Assembly: GCA_038259155.1 (NCBI GenBank)
Contig: JBBSPE010000002.1
Span: 1-64,000 of the forward strand
Origin: JAABRT01 sp038259155
GTDB lineage: Bacteria > Gemmatimonadota > Gemmatimonadetes > Gemmatimonadales > Gemmatimonadaceae
Reading direction: 5' to 3'
DNA: 64,000 nucleotides
Shown here: positions 25,805-34,945 of the stretch, piece by piece
Layout: each line of letters begins with the position of its first letter
How positions within the stretch are numbered: the first letter of the stretch is position 1
Notes under the pieces: model-generated
What the model saw: the letters and a program-made list of their open reading frames with translations, nothing else
Told to the model about the DNA's origin: nothing
Databases searched by the model: none
Translations under genes and position numbers: made by a program

Positions 25805-27601
25805 ATGCCAGACATTCGCCCGCTTGCCCGCTCCGGGCCCACCGCCCGACGCATCGCGATCGTTGCCGTCGCCGCGTTGATCACATCCGTCGCGTCCAGC
25901 GCCCAGGCGCAATCCGCCATGTCCCCAGTCGCGGGACGCGAGCAGACCGCCGACCAGCAGGTCCACCACGCCCTCAACCGCTTGGCCTTCGGAGCTCGGC
26001 CCGGCGACGTGGAGCGGGTACGCGCCATGGGCGTGGACGCCTGGATCGAGCAGCAGCTGCATCCGGAGCGCATCACCGACACAGCAACCGAGCAGTGGCT
26101 CACGCGCTTCCCCACCCTCACCATGAGCGGCTCGCAGTTCATGGCCCAGTACCCGCCGCCAGGGCAGTTGCAGCGGCAGTTGGCGATGCAGCAGCGTGGC
26201 GGCGGCAAAGTGCCCGGAGGCACCGTGCCCAGAGGCACCGTGCCCGGCAGCTCCGTTGCAATCTCGCCCGCTGATTCGGTGCGTCTGCGCGATGCTCGGC
26301 GCGCCACGGCCCGCGCCAGCAGCGAGCTGGCCGTGGCCCGCACCGGCCGCGCGGTCATGAGCGAACGACAGCTGCAGGAAGTCATGGTGGACTTCTGGGC
26401 CAATCACTTCAACGTGTTCGCCGGCAAACCCCAGACGCGCTACTACATCGCGGAATACGAGCGCGAGGCGATTCGCCCCAACGCACTGGGCAGCTTCCGC
26501 GCGCTACTGGGCGCGGTGGCAAAAAGCCCGGCCATGCTCACCTACCTCGACCAGTGGCAGAGCGTGGCCGACAGCGGACGCCAGACGCTCGCGTCGGTGC
26601 GACAGGCTCGCGCTGCGCGCATGCGTGCGGCCAGTGCCAACCGTCCACGCGGCATCAATGAGAATTACGCCCGCGAGCTGATGGAGCTGCACACACTGGG
26701 CGTGGATGGCGGCTACACGCAGCAGGATGTGATGGAAGTGGCGCGCGCCCTCACCGGATGGACGCTCTCGCGGGGCGCCGGACAGGGCGGCAGTTTCGTA
26801 TTCCGTCCCGACGTGCATGACGCGGGCGCCAAGCGCATCCTCGGTCAGACGTTCCCCGCCGGTCGCGGCCAGGACGACGGCGAGCGCGTGCTCGACCTGC
26901 TCGCAGCGCATGCGAGTACGGCGCACTTCATTGCCACCAAACTCGTGCGCCACTTCGTGAGTGACGAGCCGCCGGCAGCGCTCGTGGACCGTGCGACGGT
27001 GGTCTTCACGAAGACCAAGGGTGACATCCGCGAAGTGATGCGCACCATCATCACGAGTGACGAGTTCTTCGCGACCGATGCGTATCGGGCCAAAGTGAAG
27101 ACGCCGTTCGAGCTGGTTGTGAGCGCGTCGCGCGCGCTGGGTGGTCTGGCCGACCCCACGCCCGCGACGGCACAGCTGATCGCGCGCATGGGGCAGCCGA
27201 TCTACGGCCGCTCCACGCCGGACGGCTATCCGGACACCGCGGATGAATGGATCAACACCGGCGCCATCCTGAACCGCATGAACTTCGGGCTCGCTGTGGG
27301 CGCCAACCGCCTGCCGGGCGCTCGGCTCAACCAGTGGGAGACGGCGCGGACGCTGCGTACGGAACCGGCCGAGGTTCAGGTGGACGGCCTGGTGAGAGCA
27401 CTGCTTGGTGGCGACGTGTCCGCCGACACACGAGCGATTCTGCTGAGTGGTGAGAATCCGTTGCTGGCGCGCGCGCCGACCGGCAGTGATTCGATTTTCC
27501 GTGCCGATCCGGACGCCGAAACGAATGACATGAAGCGCATGAACGGATTTCCCAAGCTCGTGGGACTCGCCATTGGCGCGCCCGAGTTTCAGCGTCGCTG
27601 A
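25805..27601 (+). CDS. DUF1800 family protein
   Basis: A 598-residue exported protein with a signal peptide (IAIVAVAALITSVASSAQA) and the DUF1800 pattern: ALNRLAFGARPGDVERV, LQEVMVDFWANHFNVFAGK, RGINENYARELMELHTLGVDGGYTQQDV, ALTGWTL, and late KTPFELVVSASRAL with MGQPIYGRSTPDGYPD. The family is common in soil and aquatic bacteria and always sits with DUF1501; its activity is unknown. Three short copies of a GTVPG-like unit lie around residues 136-150, coded by a 15-bp tandem repeat from 26210. The ATG at 25805 places the signal peptide correctly. Confidence 0.88.
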   Translation: MPDIRPLARSGPTARRIAIVAVAALITSVASSAQAQSAMSPVAGREQTADQQVHHALNRLAFGARPGDVERVRAMGVDAWIEQQLHPERITDTATEQWLTRFPTLTMSGSQFMAQYPPPGQLQRQLAMQQRGGGKVPGGTVPRGTVPGSSVAISPADSVRLRDARRATARASSELAVARTGRAVMSERQLQEVMVDFWANHFNVFAGKPQTRYYIAEYEREAIRPNALGSFRALLGAVAKSPAMLTYLDQWQSVADSGRQTLASVRQARAARMRAASANRPRGINENYARELMELHTLGVDGGYTQQDVMEVARALTGWTLSRGAGQGGSFVFRPDVHDAGAKRILGQTFPAGRGQDDGERVLDLLAAHASTAHFIATKLVRHFVSDEPPAALVDRATVVFTKTKGDIREVMRTIITSDEFFATDAYRAKVKTPFELVVSASRALGGLADPTPATAQLIARMGQPIYGRSTPDGYPDTADEWINTGAILNRMNFGLAVGANRLPGARLNQWETARTLRTEPAEVQVDGLVRALLGGDVSADTRAILLSGENPLLARAPTGSDSIFRADPDAETNDMKRMNGFPKLVGLAIGAPEFQRR

Positions 27602-27630
27602 CCACCCCACCTGAGATAAAGGACACATCA

Positions 27631-28908
27631 ATGCAACGCCGAGTCTTTCTGAAGTCGGGGGCGATGGCGCTGGTGACAATGGGACTGTCGCCGTCGTTTC
27701 TCCGTCGCACCGTGATGGGGATGTCGCTGCCCAAGGCCGCACGCGGCAAGACACTCATCTGCCTGTTCCAGCGCGGCGCGGCGGACGCCCTGAATGTTGT
27801 GGTGCCGTTTGGCGAACAGGCCTACTACACCGCGCGTCCGCAGCTCGCCGTCGCCGCACCCACGCGTGCGGCCGCAGGTACCGGGGCTATCGATCTGGAC
27901 GGGTTCTTCGGGCTGCACCCGGCACTGTCGCCGTTCAAGCCGCTGTATGATCGCGGCGTGTTGGTGCCGGTGCACGCGGTGGGCAGTCCAAGCGCCACGC
28001 GCTCGCACTTTGACGCGCAGGACTACATGGAGTCGGCCACCCCTGACCTCAAGGGCACGCGCAGCGGTTGGCTCAATCGCTATCTCGCCACCAAGGGCAC
28101 CTGCGAAGCTGGCTGCGACGCGCACGCGTCCCCGTTTCGCGCGGTGTCCATGACGCAGCAGACGCCGCGCATTCTCGACGGTGACGCGCCGGTGGTGGCC
28201 ATGAACTCGCTCCAGGAGTTCAGCATCCGTTCGTCCGGCGGTGATGCCGCGGCGCGACTGGAAGCGCTGTATCGCACCGGCAAGGCCGATGTTGTGCACG
28301 GCTCGGGCAGTGATGTGTTCGAAGCCATGAAGATGCTGCGATCGGCGAACCCGTTGCAGTATCGCCCCGTGACGGGCGCAAACTATCCGCGGTCGGCGTT
28401 CGGGCAGCGGCTGCAGCAGATCGCGCAACTCATCAAGAGTGACGTGGGCCTCGAGGTCGCCTTTGCCGACGTGGGCGGCTGGGACACGCACGTGAACCAG
28501 GGTGGCGCACAGGGACAGCTGGCGCAGCGCCTCGGCGACTTCTCGCAGTCCGTCGCAGCACTCGTCACCGATCTTGGCGATCGGATGGACGACGTGGTCA
28601 TTCTCACCATGTCGGAGTTTGGCCGCACCGTACGCCAGAACGGTACCAGCGGCACCGACCACGGCCACGCGGGTGCGATGTTCGTGCTGGGTGGAAACCT
28701 TGGCGCGCGCCAGCGGGTTCTCGGAACATGGCCCGGTCTCGAACGCGAACAGCTCTACGAGGGACGCGACCTCGCACTCACCACGGATTTCCGAGCCGTG
28801 TTCAGCGAGGTGACGTCGCGACACCTGGGCGGCAACGCGCTCGGTGATGTATTTCCCGGATACGAGGCGCGACCGGACGCGTGGCTCGGACTGCTGCCGA
28901 GTGCGTAA
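27631..28908 (+). CDS. DUF1501 family Tat-exported protein
   Basis: A 425-residue protein starting with a twin-arginine signal (QRRVFLKSGAMALVTMGL). The body shows the alkaline-phosphatase-like DUF1501 pattern: LICLFQRGAADALNVVVPFG, HFDAQDYMESATPD, DVGGWDTHVNQGG, ILTMSEFGRTVRQNGTSGTDHGHA, the Asp/His residues being likely metal ligands. Translation starts after AAGGA, 29 bp behind DUF1800, so the two form one operon. The pair is thought to act in the periplasm or at the surface, but no reaction has been proven. Confidence 0.9.
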   Translation: MQRRVFLKSGAMALVTMGLSPSFLRRTVMGMSLPKAARGKTLICLFQRGAADALNVVVPFGEQAYYTARPQLAVAAPTRAAAGTGAIDLDGFFGLHPALSPFKPLYDRGVLVPVHAVGSPSATRSHFDAQDYMESATPDLKGTRSGWLNRYLATKGTCEAGCDAHASPFRAVSMTQQTPRILDGDAPVVAMNSLQEFSIRSSGGDAAARLEALYRTGKADVVHGSGSDVFEAMKMLRSANPLQYRPVTGANYPRSAFGQRLQQIAQLIKSDVGLEVAFADVGGWDTHVNQGGAQGQLAQRLGDFSQSVAALVTDLGDRMDDVVILTMSEFGRTVRQNGTSGTDHGHAGAMFVLGGNLGARQRVLGTWPGLEREQLYEGRDLALTTDFRAVFSEVTSRHLGGNALGDVFPGYEARPDAWLGLLPSA

Positions 28909-30043
28909 GTCGCCCGCGGTCGCAACAATCGCCGGAGCGCTGTTTGCAAAGGGGACAGCACGCCGGCGCCTGCTCCATGGGCATCTCATGGTCGGTCTGC
29001 TTGTTGGTTTGTCCGCGTGCGACGGGATGGCCGGCGGGACGACACCGTTCGAGCCACGACCCACGGACCGGTGGGCGGCGGTGGACAGCGTCATCCGCGC
29101 CACCATCGCGACCGACGGCGGCAGTGGCGACCTCACCCTGAGTGTGTACAGCGCGCAGGACTCGCTCGTATTCGAACGCAGCTACGGCAACTTCTCGCCC
29201 ACCACCGCCGTGGCCGTGGCCAGCGCGTCCAAGCTTGTGTCGGGCATGTTGCTGTTGGACGTCGTGTCGCGCGGTGAGCTGTCGCTTGAGAGCACCACGG
29301 GTTCTGTGCTGGGTTGGTCCGGCGCGCACGGCACGATCACGCTGCGCCAACTGCTGTCGTTCACTTCGGGCATGGACAGCGAGAATCTGTGCGCGTTCAA
29401 TCCGCTCGTCACGCTCGCGAGTTGCGTGAACGCGATTGAGTCGGTGCCCTTGGTGGCCTCTCCCGGTACGCGTTTTGATTACGGCAGCACGCACCTGGCC
29501 ACCGCTGCGCGCATGGCGGAGGTGGTCACCGGCAAAAGCTGGGCGACGCTGTTTCGTGAGCGAGTCGCCGATCCGCTGGGTCTGCCAGCTGCCGTGCGCT
29601 ACTACGCACTGCCCAACCAGTCGCTCGGCACCAGCAATCCACTCGTTGCGGGCGGTCTGCGCGCCTCGGCCCGCGATTACGCCGCACTGCTCGCACTTGC
29701 TTTTCACAAAGGCACCTACAGCGGTGTGACCGTGGGAACGCCCGCACTTTTCGACCTGCAGACGCGTGAGCCCTTTCCCGCGGTGCAGATTGGCAGCTCA
29801 CCGTCCGTGAACCTGGGCGTCCCCTTTCGGTATGGGCTGAGCGCTTGGCTCGAGTGCACCACGCCGGCCACCGGCTGCACGGTGATTTCCTCAGCCGGCG
29901 CGTTCGGCTTCACGCCGTGGCTCGATCGTGCCGAGGGGTACTACGCAACGCTGGCCATGGAGCGGCTGGATGGCGCCGGCACCGGATTCAGCGTGCGGCT
30001 GCAGCAGTCGCTCATCCCCTTCATCAAGACCGCGCTGCGCTGA
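28901..30043 (+). CDS. Serine hydrolase, class C beta-lactamase-like lipoprotein
   Basis: A 380-residue protein of the beta-lactamase/PBP4 fold. The leader ends with LLVGLSAC, a lipobox. The SxxK motif is in VAVASASKLVSGML (Ser-Ala-Ser-Lys); the second motif reads YGSTHLA where penicillin-binding relatives have YxN, so Asn is replaced. LRQLLSFTSGMDSEN and the RYGLSAWLEC segment are typical for class C-type hydrolases and esterases. The GTG at 28901 overlaps the DUF1501 stop by 8 bp, and ATG 28988 would cut the signal peptide too short. Likely co-transcribed with DUF1800-DUF1501. Confidence 0.8.
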   Translation: MRKSPAVATIAGALFAKGTARRRLLHGHLMVGLLVGLSACDGMAGGTTPFEPRPTDRWAAVDSVIRATIATDGGSGDLTLSVYSAQDSLVFERSYGNFSPTTAVAVASASKLVSGMLLLDVVSRGELSLESTTGSVLGWSGAHGTITLRQLLSFTSGMDSENLCAFNPLVTLASCVNAIESVPLVASPGTRFDYGSTHLATAARMAEVVTGKSWATLFRERVADPLGLPAAVRYYALPNQSLGTSNPLVAGGLRASARDYAALLALAFHKGTYSGVTVGTPALFDLQTREPFPAVQIGSSPSVNLGVPFRYGLSAWLECTTPATGCTVISSAGAFGFTPWLDRAEGYYATLAMERLDGAGTGFSVRLQQSLIPFIKTALR

Positions 30044-30075
30044 CCGTTCCCGTGTTTCCGGGTTAGAATGATCGC

Positions 30076-30834
30076 ATGACTCCTTGGGTAACCCGACTGA
30101 TTTTTGCGAACGTCGCCGTGTTTCTGCTGCAGAAGGCCATGCCAGCGGTCACGAGCATGCTGGCGTTTGTGCCGGCCTACATTCTGGTGCGGCCGTGGAC
30201 GCTGTTCACGTACATGTTCACGCACAGCACGATTGGCATTTCGCACATCCTGTTCAACATGTTCGCGCTGTACATTTTCGGCCCACGGGTTGAGGCACGG
30301 CTGGGCGGGAAGCATTTCATCCGGCTGTACCTGCTGGCGGGCGTGTCAGGCGGCCTGCTGTCGCTGTTCTTCACGCCGTTCGTGTCGATTGTGGGCGCGT
30401 CCGGCGCGGTGTTCGGCGTACAGCTCGCGTACGCAATGTTCTACCCACGGGACAAGATTTATATCTGGGGCGTGATCCCAGTGGAGGCCCGGGTGCTGGT
30501 CATCCTGATGACCGTCATCACGCTCTACGGTGGCTTCTCCGGCGGTGGTAATGTGGCGCACTTCGCCCATCTGGGCGGCTACGTGGGCGCGTACGCGTAT
30601 CTCAAGTGGCTACAGAAGCGGGCGCCGAGCAAGCAGTGGGAAGCCAAGCTGGCCGGCCCGCCGGCCGCGAAGGTGGCGCTGGGCAACTGGAAAGGCGTGA
30701 ACCTGGAGAGCGTGCACGAGGTGAACCGCGACGAGGTGAGTCGCATACTCGCAAAAATCCAGATGCAGGGCGAAAGCAGCCTGACATCACAGGAGAGGGT
30801 CTTTCTCGGTCACTTCACGCCAAAGGACGCGTAA
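30076..30834 (+). CDS. Rhomboid-family intramembrane serine protease
   Basis: A 252-residue inner-membrane protease with six transmembrane helices in residues 1-185. HILFNMFALYIFGPRVE is the conserved loop, GASGAVFGVQLAYAMF carries the catalytic Ser, and HFAHLGGYVGAYAY the catalytic His. After the membrane domain there is a cytoplasmic tail of about 65 residues ending with ILAKIQMQGESSLTSQERVF, a conserved helical pattern (SLTxxER) found in several rhomboids. Substrates unknown. It converges on PBP1A with 18 bp between stops. Confidence 0.9.
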   Translation: MTPWVTRLIFANVAVFLLQKAMPAVTSMLAFVPAYILVRPWTLFTYMFTHSTIGISHILFNMFALYIFGPRVEARLGGKHFIRLYLLAGVSGGLLSLFFTPFVSIVGASGAVFGVQLAYAMFYPRDKIYIWGVIPVEARVLVILMTVITLYGGFSGGGNVAHFAHLGGYVGAYAYLKWLQKRAPSKQWEAKLAGPPAAKVALGNWKGVNLESVHEVNRDEVSRILAKIQMQGESSLTSQERVFLGHFTPKDA

Positions 30835-30852
30835 CGCACCTCGCGCCGGCCA

Positions 30853-33201
30853 TCATTGCCGACCCGGCCCGCGACCTCGACGCCTCGTGTCCTCGCGCGC
30901 CTTGCGTTTGGCCTCCTGGGCAAGGCGCTCGAGCAGCGCATTGCGGAGCTCTCCTTCGCCGATAGCCTCGCGCAGGGCGTCCACGGCGGCGTCGATGACC
31001 TCATCGGGATCTCCGTCGAAGTCACGATCGAATGAACCGTCGCGCACTCCGTCGCGCACTCCATCAAGCACACCGTCGAGCGACCCGGTAAAGCGAAACC
31101 AACCGCCATCGCACGACTCGGTGGGCTCGGCCCCTGGTTTGAACCACTCCTCCTGCGACTCGCCACACCAGCCGTTGGACAGCAGGCCAGTATTGGCGTC
31201 GATGGTGCGCGACACCAGCGTCGGCGGCGCAACCCAGGCGCGATCGCGTTCCGGTGAACGCCAGCCCGTGCGCATGAACTGCGCCCACACGGGCGCCGCA
31301 TAGCGGCCTCCGCTGGCGGCAGCACCCAGCGAAGTGGGCGTGTCGGCGCCCAACCACACGCCGGTGATGAGCGTGGGCGAGTAGCCCACAAACCACGCGT
31401 CGGCTCCTTCATTCGTCGTGCCCGTCTTTCCGGCGACTGGTCCGCGCACACCGTATTCGCGCACCGCGTGTCCCGTGCCCTGATCCACCACCGAGCGCAG
31501 CATGCTGGTGACCAGAAACGCATCCTCTACACTCAGCGCACGCTCGCGCACATCGGGAGCGCGCTCCCACAACACGCGACCATCTGCGGTTTCGATGCGC
31601 GACAGCACGTGTGGCGTCACACGCCAGCCGCCGTTCGCGAACGGGGCATAGGCCGCCGTGAGCTCCAGCGGCGTGAGCGAAGCGGCGCCAAGGGCGAGTG
31701 ACGGCACGTCGGGCAGGGTGGACGTCACGCCGAGCGCGCGCGCCGCGCTGATGATGCGCTCGTTGCCGATGTCCTGCGCCAGCCGCACGGTGGCCGTATT
31801 GGACGAGCGCACGAGCGCGGTGCGCATGGTCATGCGGCCATCAAAGTCGTCACTGAAATTGGTGGGCGTCCACATGGTACGGCCGGATTTGATGGTGACC
31901 GGCTCGTCGGTGAGCATGCGGTTGCCGGCGTAGCCGTTGGCCACGGCCGCCGCATACACAAACGGCTTGAACGTGGACCCGACCTGACGACTCGCGAGCG
32001 TCGCCCGATTGAAGCCGCGCGCGTCCACGGCGCGACCACCGGCCACCGCGCGAATGGCGCCGTTGAGCGGATCAACGGCAATCAGCGCGCCCTGCGTGGG
32101 ATTGTCGCGCGCACCGCGCCGAGCGCCGTCCACACGCTTGGCACCCGCCGCAATCGCACGCTCGGCCGCCCGCTGCGCACGCACGTCGATGGTGGTGAAC
32201 ACGGCCAAATCGTGCGACCGGTCCGCGCGCGAGATCACACCCGCGTCCTGCAGCGAATCCAGCGCGTCGCGCACCACGTCCACCGCCCACGTGTGCGCCG
32301 GCCACTCGGGACTCCACGCCCGCCTGGGCACGCGCACCGCACGACCACGCACTTTCGCGGCGGCCGAGGAGTCCATGATACCGGCAGTGGCGAGCACGCC
32401 CAGCACCACATCGCGGCGCGCCTGCGCACGCTCGGGATACTTGCGCGGCGAATACGCCGATGGCGCCTTGGGCAAACCGGCGAGCAGCGCCGCGTCGGCG
32501 ACGGTCGCCTTCGAGATGCTCTTGCCCAGCAGATCGCGGCTCGCCGCCTCGATGCCCCACGTGCCGTTGCCGAAGTAGATCGTGTTGAGATAGCGCTCGA
32601 GAATCTCGTCCTTGCTGAGCGCGGACTCGATGAGACCGGTGTAGCGGACCTCGAGAGCCTTGCGCCGCCAGCCACGTGTGGAGGAGGTGAGAAACGCGTT
32701 GCGCGCGAGCTGCATGGTGATGGTGCTTGCCCCCTCGCGCACGCCACCGGCACGCACGTTGTTCACCATCGCGCGCAGCACGCCACGCACGTCAATGCCG
32801 TGATGGTCGCGGAACCGCCGATCCTCCACCGCAACGAACGCCTCGCGCACGTGCACCGGAATCTTGTCGAAGGCCACGGGAATGCGACGCACCGGATCGA
32901 GCATGCCGAGTAGTTCGCCGTCGTGCGCGAGCAGCCGGTCACCGGCACGTGGGCGCCACTCGCGCAGTTCAGCCGTTGTGGGACAGCCGGCGAAGCCGCA
33001 CGTCTGCCACCAGGTCGCGCCGGTGGCCGAGGTGAGCGCGATCAACGCCGCGGCGCCGGCCCAGACGCGCCGATCCTGTCGAGCGCGCGCGGCCAGCGGC
33101 CGCAGGCCGTCCACGACGCGATCCGCCATGCGGCGCAGGAAGTGGAGCAGCTGCCCTGCCCGTGGGCGCGGTGCGCCACTAGCGTTCGGTTCGTGTTGCA
33201 T
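30853..33201 (-). CDS. Class A penicillin-binding protein (PBP1A-like)
   Basis: A 782-residue bifunctional peptidoglycan synthase anchored by one helix near residue 50 (VWAGAAALIALTSATGATWW). The GT51 domain has VEDRRFRDHHGIDVRG, GASTITMQLARNAF and the ERYLNTIYFG motif; the transpeptidase domain has GSTFKPFVYA (SxxK serine), RSSNTATVRLA (SxN) and KTGTTNEGADAWFVGY (KTG). The C-terminus is odd: an Asp/Gly-rich stretch (DGVLDGVRDGVRDGSFDRD then FDGDPDEV) followed by an Arg/Lys-rich tail, resembling a calcium-binding loop cluster. The start is ATG at 33201; the frame continues to 33267 without support. Diverges from the deacetylase lipoprotein. Confidence 0.9.
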   Translation of the reverse strand: MQHEPNASGAPRPRAGQLLHFLRRMADRVVDGLRPLAARARQDRRVWAGAAALIALTSATGATWWQTCGFAGCPTTAELREWRPRAGDRLLAHDGELLGMLDPVRRIPVAFDKIPVHVREAFVAVEDRRFRDHHGIDVRGVLRAMVNNVRAGGVREGASTITMQLARNAFLTSSTRGWRRKALEVRYTGLIESALSKDEILERYLNTIYFGNGTWGIEAASRDLLGKSISKATVADAALLAGLPKAPSAYSPRKYPERAQARRDVVLGVLATAGIMDSSAAAKVRGRAVRVPRRAWSPEWPAHTWAVDVVRDALDSLQDAGVISRADRSHDLAVFTTIDVRAQRAAERAIAAGAKRVDGARRGARDNPTQGALIAVDPLNGAIRAVAGGRAVDARGFNRATLASRQVGSTFKPFVYAAAVANGYAGNRMLTDEPVTIKSGRTMWTPTNFSDDFDGRMTMRTALVRSSNTATVRLAQDIGNERIISAARALGVTSTLPDVPSLALGAASLTPLELTAAYAPFANGGWRVTPHVLSRIETADGRVLWERAPDVRERALSVEDAFLVTSMLRSVVDQGTGHAVREYGVRGPVAGKTGTTNEGADAWFVGYSPTLITGVWLGADTPTSLGAAASGGRYAAPVWAQFMRTGWRSPERDRAWVAPPTLVSRTIDANTGLLSNGWCGESQEEWFKPGAEPTESCDGGWFRFTGSLDGVLDGVRDGVRDGSFDRDFDGDPDEVIDAAVDALREAIGEGELRNALLERLAQEAKRKAREDTRRRGRGPGRQ

Positions 33202-33285
33202 CACCGTGTTTCGACCCCGCTCCCGATGTCGAGTTTCGCCCACAACGCCGTGCGCGTCGAGCGCCACCTGTCCAACAACTTCTTC

Positions 33286-34473
33286 ATGCGCCCCACGGTG
33301 CGTGCGCCGGGACTGTTCCGTGGGTTCAGCGGCGTCCGGGCAGCCGCCGTCTGGCTGACGCTTTCGCTGCTGGCGGCCTGCGATACCTCCACCCCAGACG
33401 CGCGATTGTCCGCTTCCGCGCCAATCGCGTCGCCGGCCACGGAGGCACCCGTTCCCGCCTCCGTACGGTTGGACGCCACGAGTGGTGACACGGTTCGTCC
33501 CAGTTCTTCAGATCCCCGGACAACGCCGCCTGCGGCTGTGGCGAGCTCGACCGTGGCGGGCCGCTCCCAGCCCGTGGACAGCGCCACCGCCGCACGGACA
33601 CCCGACGAATACGGCCGCATCCCCATTCTCGAGTATCATCTCGTGGTGGACGAGGACGGCAGTTACGCTGTGAGCCGCGAACGCTTCCGGGCAGAGCTCG
33701 ACACGCTGTACGCCCGCGGCTACCGCCCGATCAGCCTGACCGAGCTGCTGGACAAACGCATCGACCTGGCGCGCGGGCTCTCGCCGGTGCTGTTCGTGTT
33801 CGATGACGCCTCGCCCAGCCAGTTCCGGTACGTGCTGCGCGACAGCGTGCCCGTGATCGACTCGAGCAGCGCGCTGGGCATCTGGCTGGCGTTCGCGCGC
33901 GACAAGCCGGACTGGCGCAATCGCGGCCTGTTCTGCCTGCTCTCGGGCGCCGAGGCGGGCCGCTCGTTCTTTGGCAACAAGGGGATCGAGGGGCAGGAAA
34001 CCGCGTGGCGCTTCGCCAAACTGCAGCAGCTGGATTCGCTGGGCTTCGAGTTGTGCAATCACACGTTGTGGCACGCGCGACTGGACAAGTACGCGGACGG
34101 ATTCGTGCAGGAACAGATTGCGCGCGGCGAGCTGGCGATCGACTCCGCCATTCCGGGCTATCGTGTACGCGGCTTCGCGCTGCCATTGGGCATGTGGCCG
34201 AAGAATCGCGCGTTGGCGTCGCGCGGCTCGTGGACCGACCCCAGGTCAGGGCGCGTGGTGTCGTATGACTACGACGCCGTGTTCGAAGTGGCAGGCGGAC
34301 CGGCGCGCAGTCCGTATGATGCCAAGTTCACCCCGCAATCACTGCCGCGCGTACCGCTCTTTCGGAACGCTCCGCTGTCCACCACGTTGCGCTCGCTCGA
34401 ACGCGACAGTCTTGCCCGCCGCTACGTCAGCGACGGCGACCCGAACACGGTCAGCGGCCGGCCGCGGCCATGA
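33286..34473 (+). CDS. Polysaccharide deacetylase (NodB-like) lipoprotein
   Basis: A 395-residue protein with a lipoprotein signal: basic MRPTVRAPGLFRGFSGVR, hydrophobic AAAVWLTLSLL, lipobox AAC. A 100-residue Ser/Thr/Pro/Ala linker follows, then the NodB-type domain: PILEYHLV near residue 115, VLFVFDDASPSQF (Asp-Asp motif), ELCNHTLWHARL (His-xxx-His). The motif spacing fits the metal-dependent carbohydrate esterase 4 fold. It would act on peptidoglycan or another surface sugar in the periplasm. The ATG at 33286 is chosen for the signal peptide; ATG 33226 is possible. Its start lies 84 bp from that of PBP1A on the other strand, sharing one promoter region. It overlaps the next gene by 23 bp, convergently. 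Confidence 0.78.
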   Translation: MRPTVRAPGLFRGFSGVRAAAVWLTLSLLAACDTSTPDARLSASAPIASPATEAPVPASVRLDATSGDTVRPSSSDPRTTPPAAVASSTVAGRSQPVDSATAARTPDEYGRIPILEYHLVVDEDGSYAVSRERFRAELDTLYARGYRPISLTELLDKRIDLARGLSPVLFVFDDASPSQFRYVLRDSVPVIDSSSALGIWLAFARDKPDWRNRGLFCLLSGAEAGRSFFGNKGIEGQETAWRFAKLQQLDSLGFELCNHTLWHARLDKYADGFVQEQIARGELAIDSAIPGYRVRGFALPLGMWPKNRALASRGSWTDPRSGRVVSYDYDAVFEVAGGPARSPYDAKFTPQSLPRVPLFRNAPLSTTLRSLERDSLARRYVSDGDPNTVSGRPRP

Positions 34474-34945
34474 GTTCGTCCCACCGGTCGACGGCGCGCC
34501 GCAGGTGGGGAATCACAATGCTGCCGCCCACCACGAGTCCGATGCTGAGTGTCTCGAACACCTCGTCGCGCGTGACGCCTTCCTCCGCGCATCGCACGAT
34601 GTGGTAGGTGATGCAATCGTCGCAGCGCAGCACGAGCGAGGCGACGAGGCCGAGCAGTTCTTTCGTCTTGACGTTGAGTGCGCCCGTGTCGTAGGCGCGA
34701 CCGTCCAGCGCGAAGAACCGATTGATCACCAGGTTGTTCTCGCCGAGGATACGCGTGTTCATGCGTTCGCGGAACTCGCGGAACTCCGCCAGGGCGCGGG
34801 ACGCGTCCGCGCCAGCGGCGCTTGCGCCAGCGGCGATGGCGCCAGCGGCGATGGCGCCAGCGGTGGACGTCAGTTCGGGTGCCGAGGGATCGCCGGTGGC
34901 ATCGGGCGCCGGCGCGGGTGGGTGGGTGTCGTGGTCGGGGCTCAC
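34451..34945 (-). CDS. Carboxymuconolactone decarboxylase / AhpD-like protein
   Basis: A 164-residue protein. The first 55 residues are Ala/Gly/Pro-rich and carry repeats of AAGAI. The AhpD-fold domain follows: LGENNLVINRFFALD, ALNVKTKELLGLVASLVL, then RCDDCITYHIVRCAEEGVT with the CxxCxxxH redox site, and VGGSIVIPHLRRAVD. Such proteins reduce or detoxify peroxides or act as gamma-carboxymuconolactone decarboxylases. GTG at 34945 overlaps the stop of the upstream gene (GTGA); GTG at 34954 is an alternative. The Ala-rich segment is coded by an imperfect 15-bp tandem repeat. Confidence 0.82.
   Translation of the reverse strand: MSPDHDTHPPAPAPDATGDPSAPELTSTAGAIAAGAIAAGASAAGADASRALAEFREFRERMNTRILGENNLVINRFFALDGRAYDTGALNVKTKELLGLVASLVLRCDDCITYHIVRCAEEGVTRDEVFETLSIGLVVGGSIVIPHLRRAVDRWDELMAAAGR
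34809..34863. repeat. 15-bp in-frame tandem repeat, about 3.6 copies
   Basis: The unit GCGCCAGCGGCGATG runs from 34809 (first copy ends CTT) through 34853, with a partial fourth copy. It codes for the Ala/Gly-rich N-terminal linker of the AhpD-like protein, so copy-number change would lengthen the linker by five residues without a frameshift. Confidence 0.75.

Noticed and set aside
25615..26403. Extension of the small membrane protein to about 421 residues
   Set aside because: The extra part is antisense to the DUF1800 gene. Only the last 158 codons have membrane helices and normal composition.
27628..29136. Long open frame antisense to DUF1501
   Set aside because: Shadow of a well-supported gene; composition is not protein-like.
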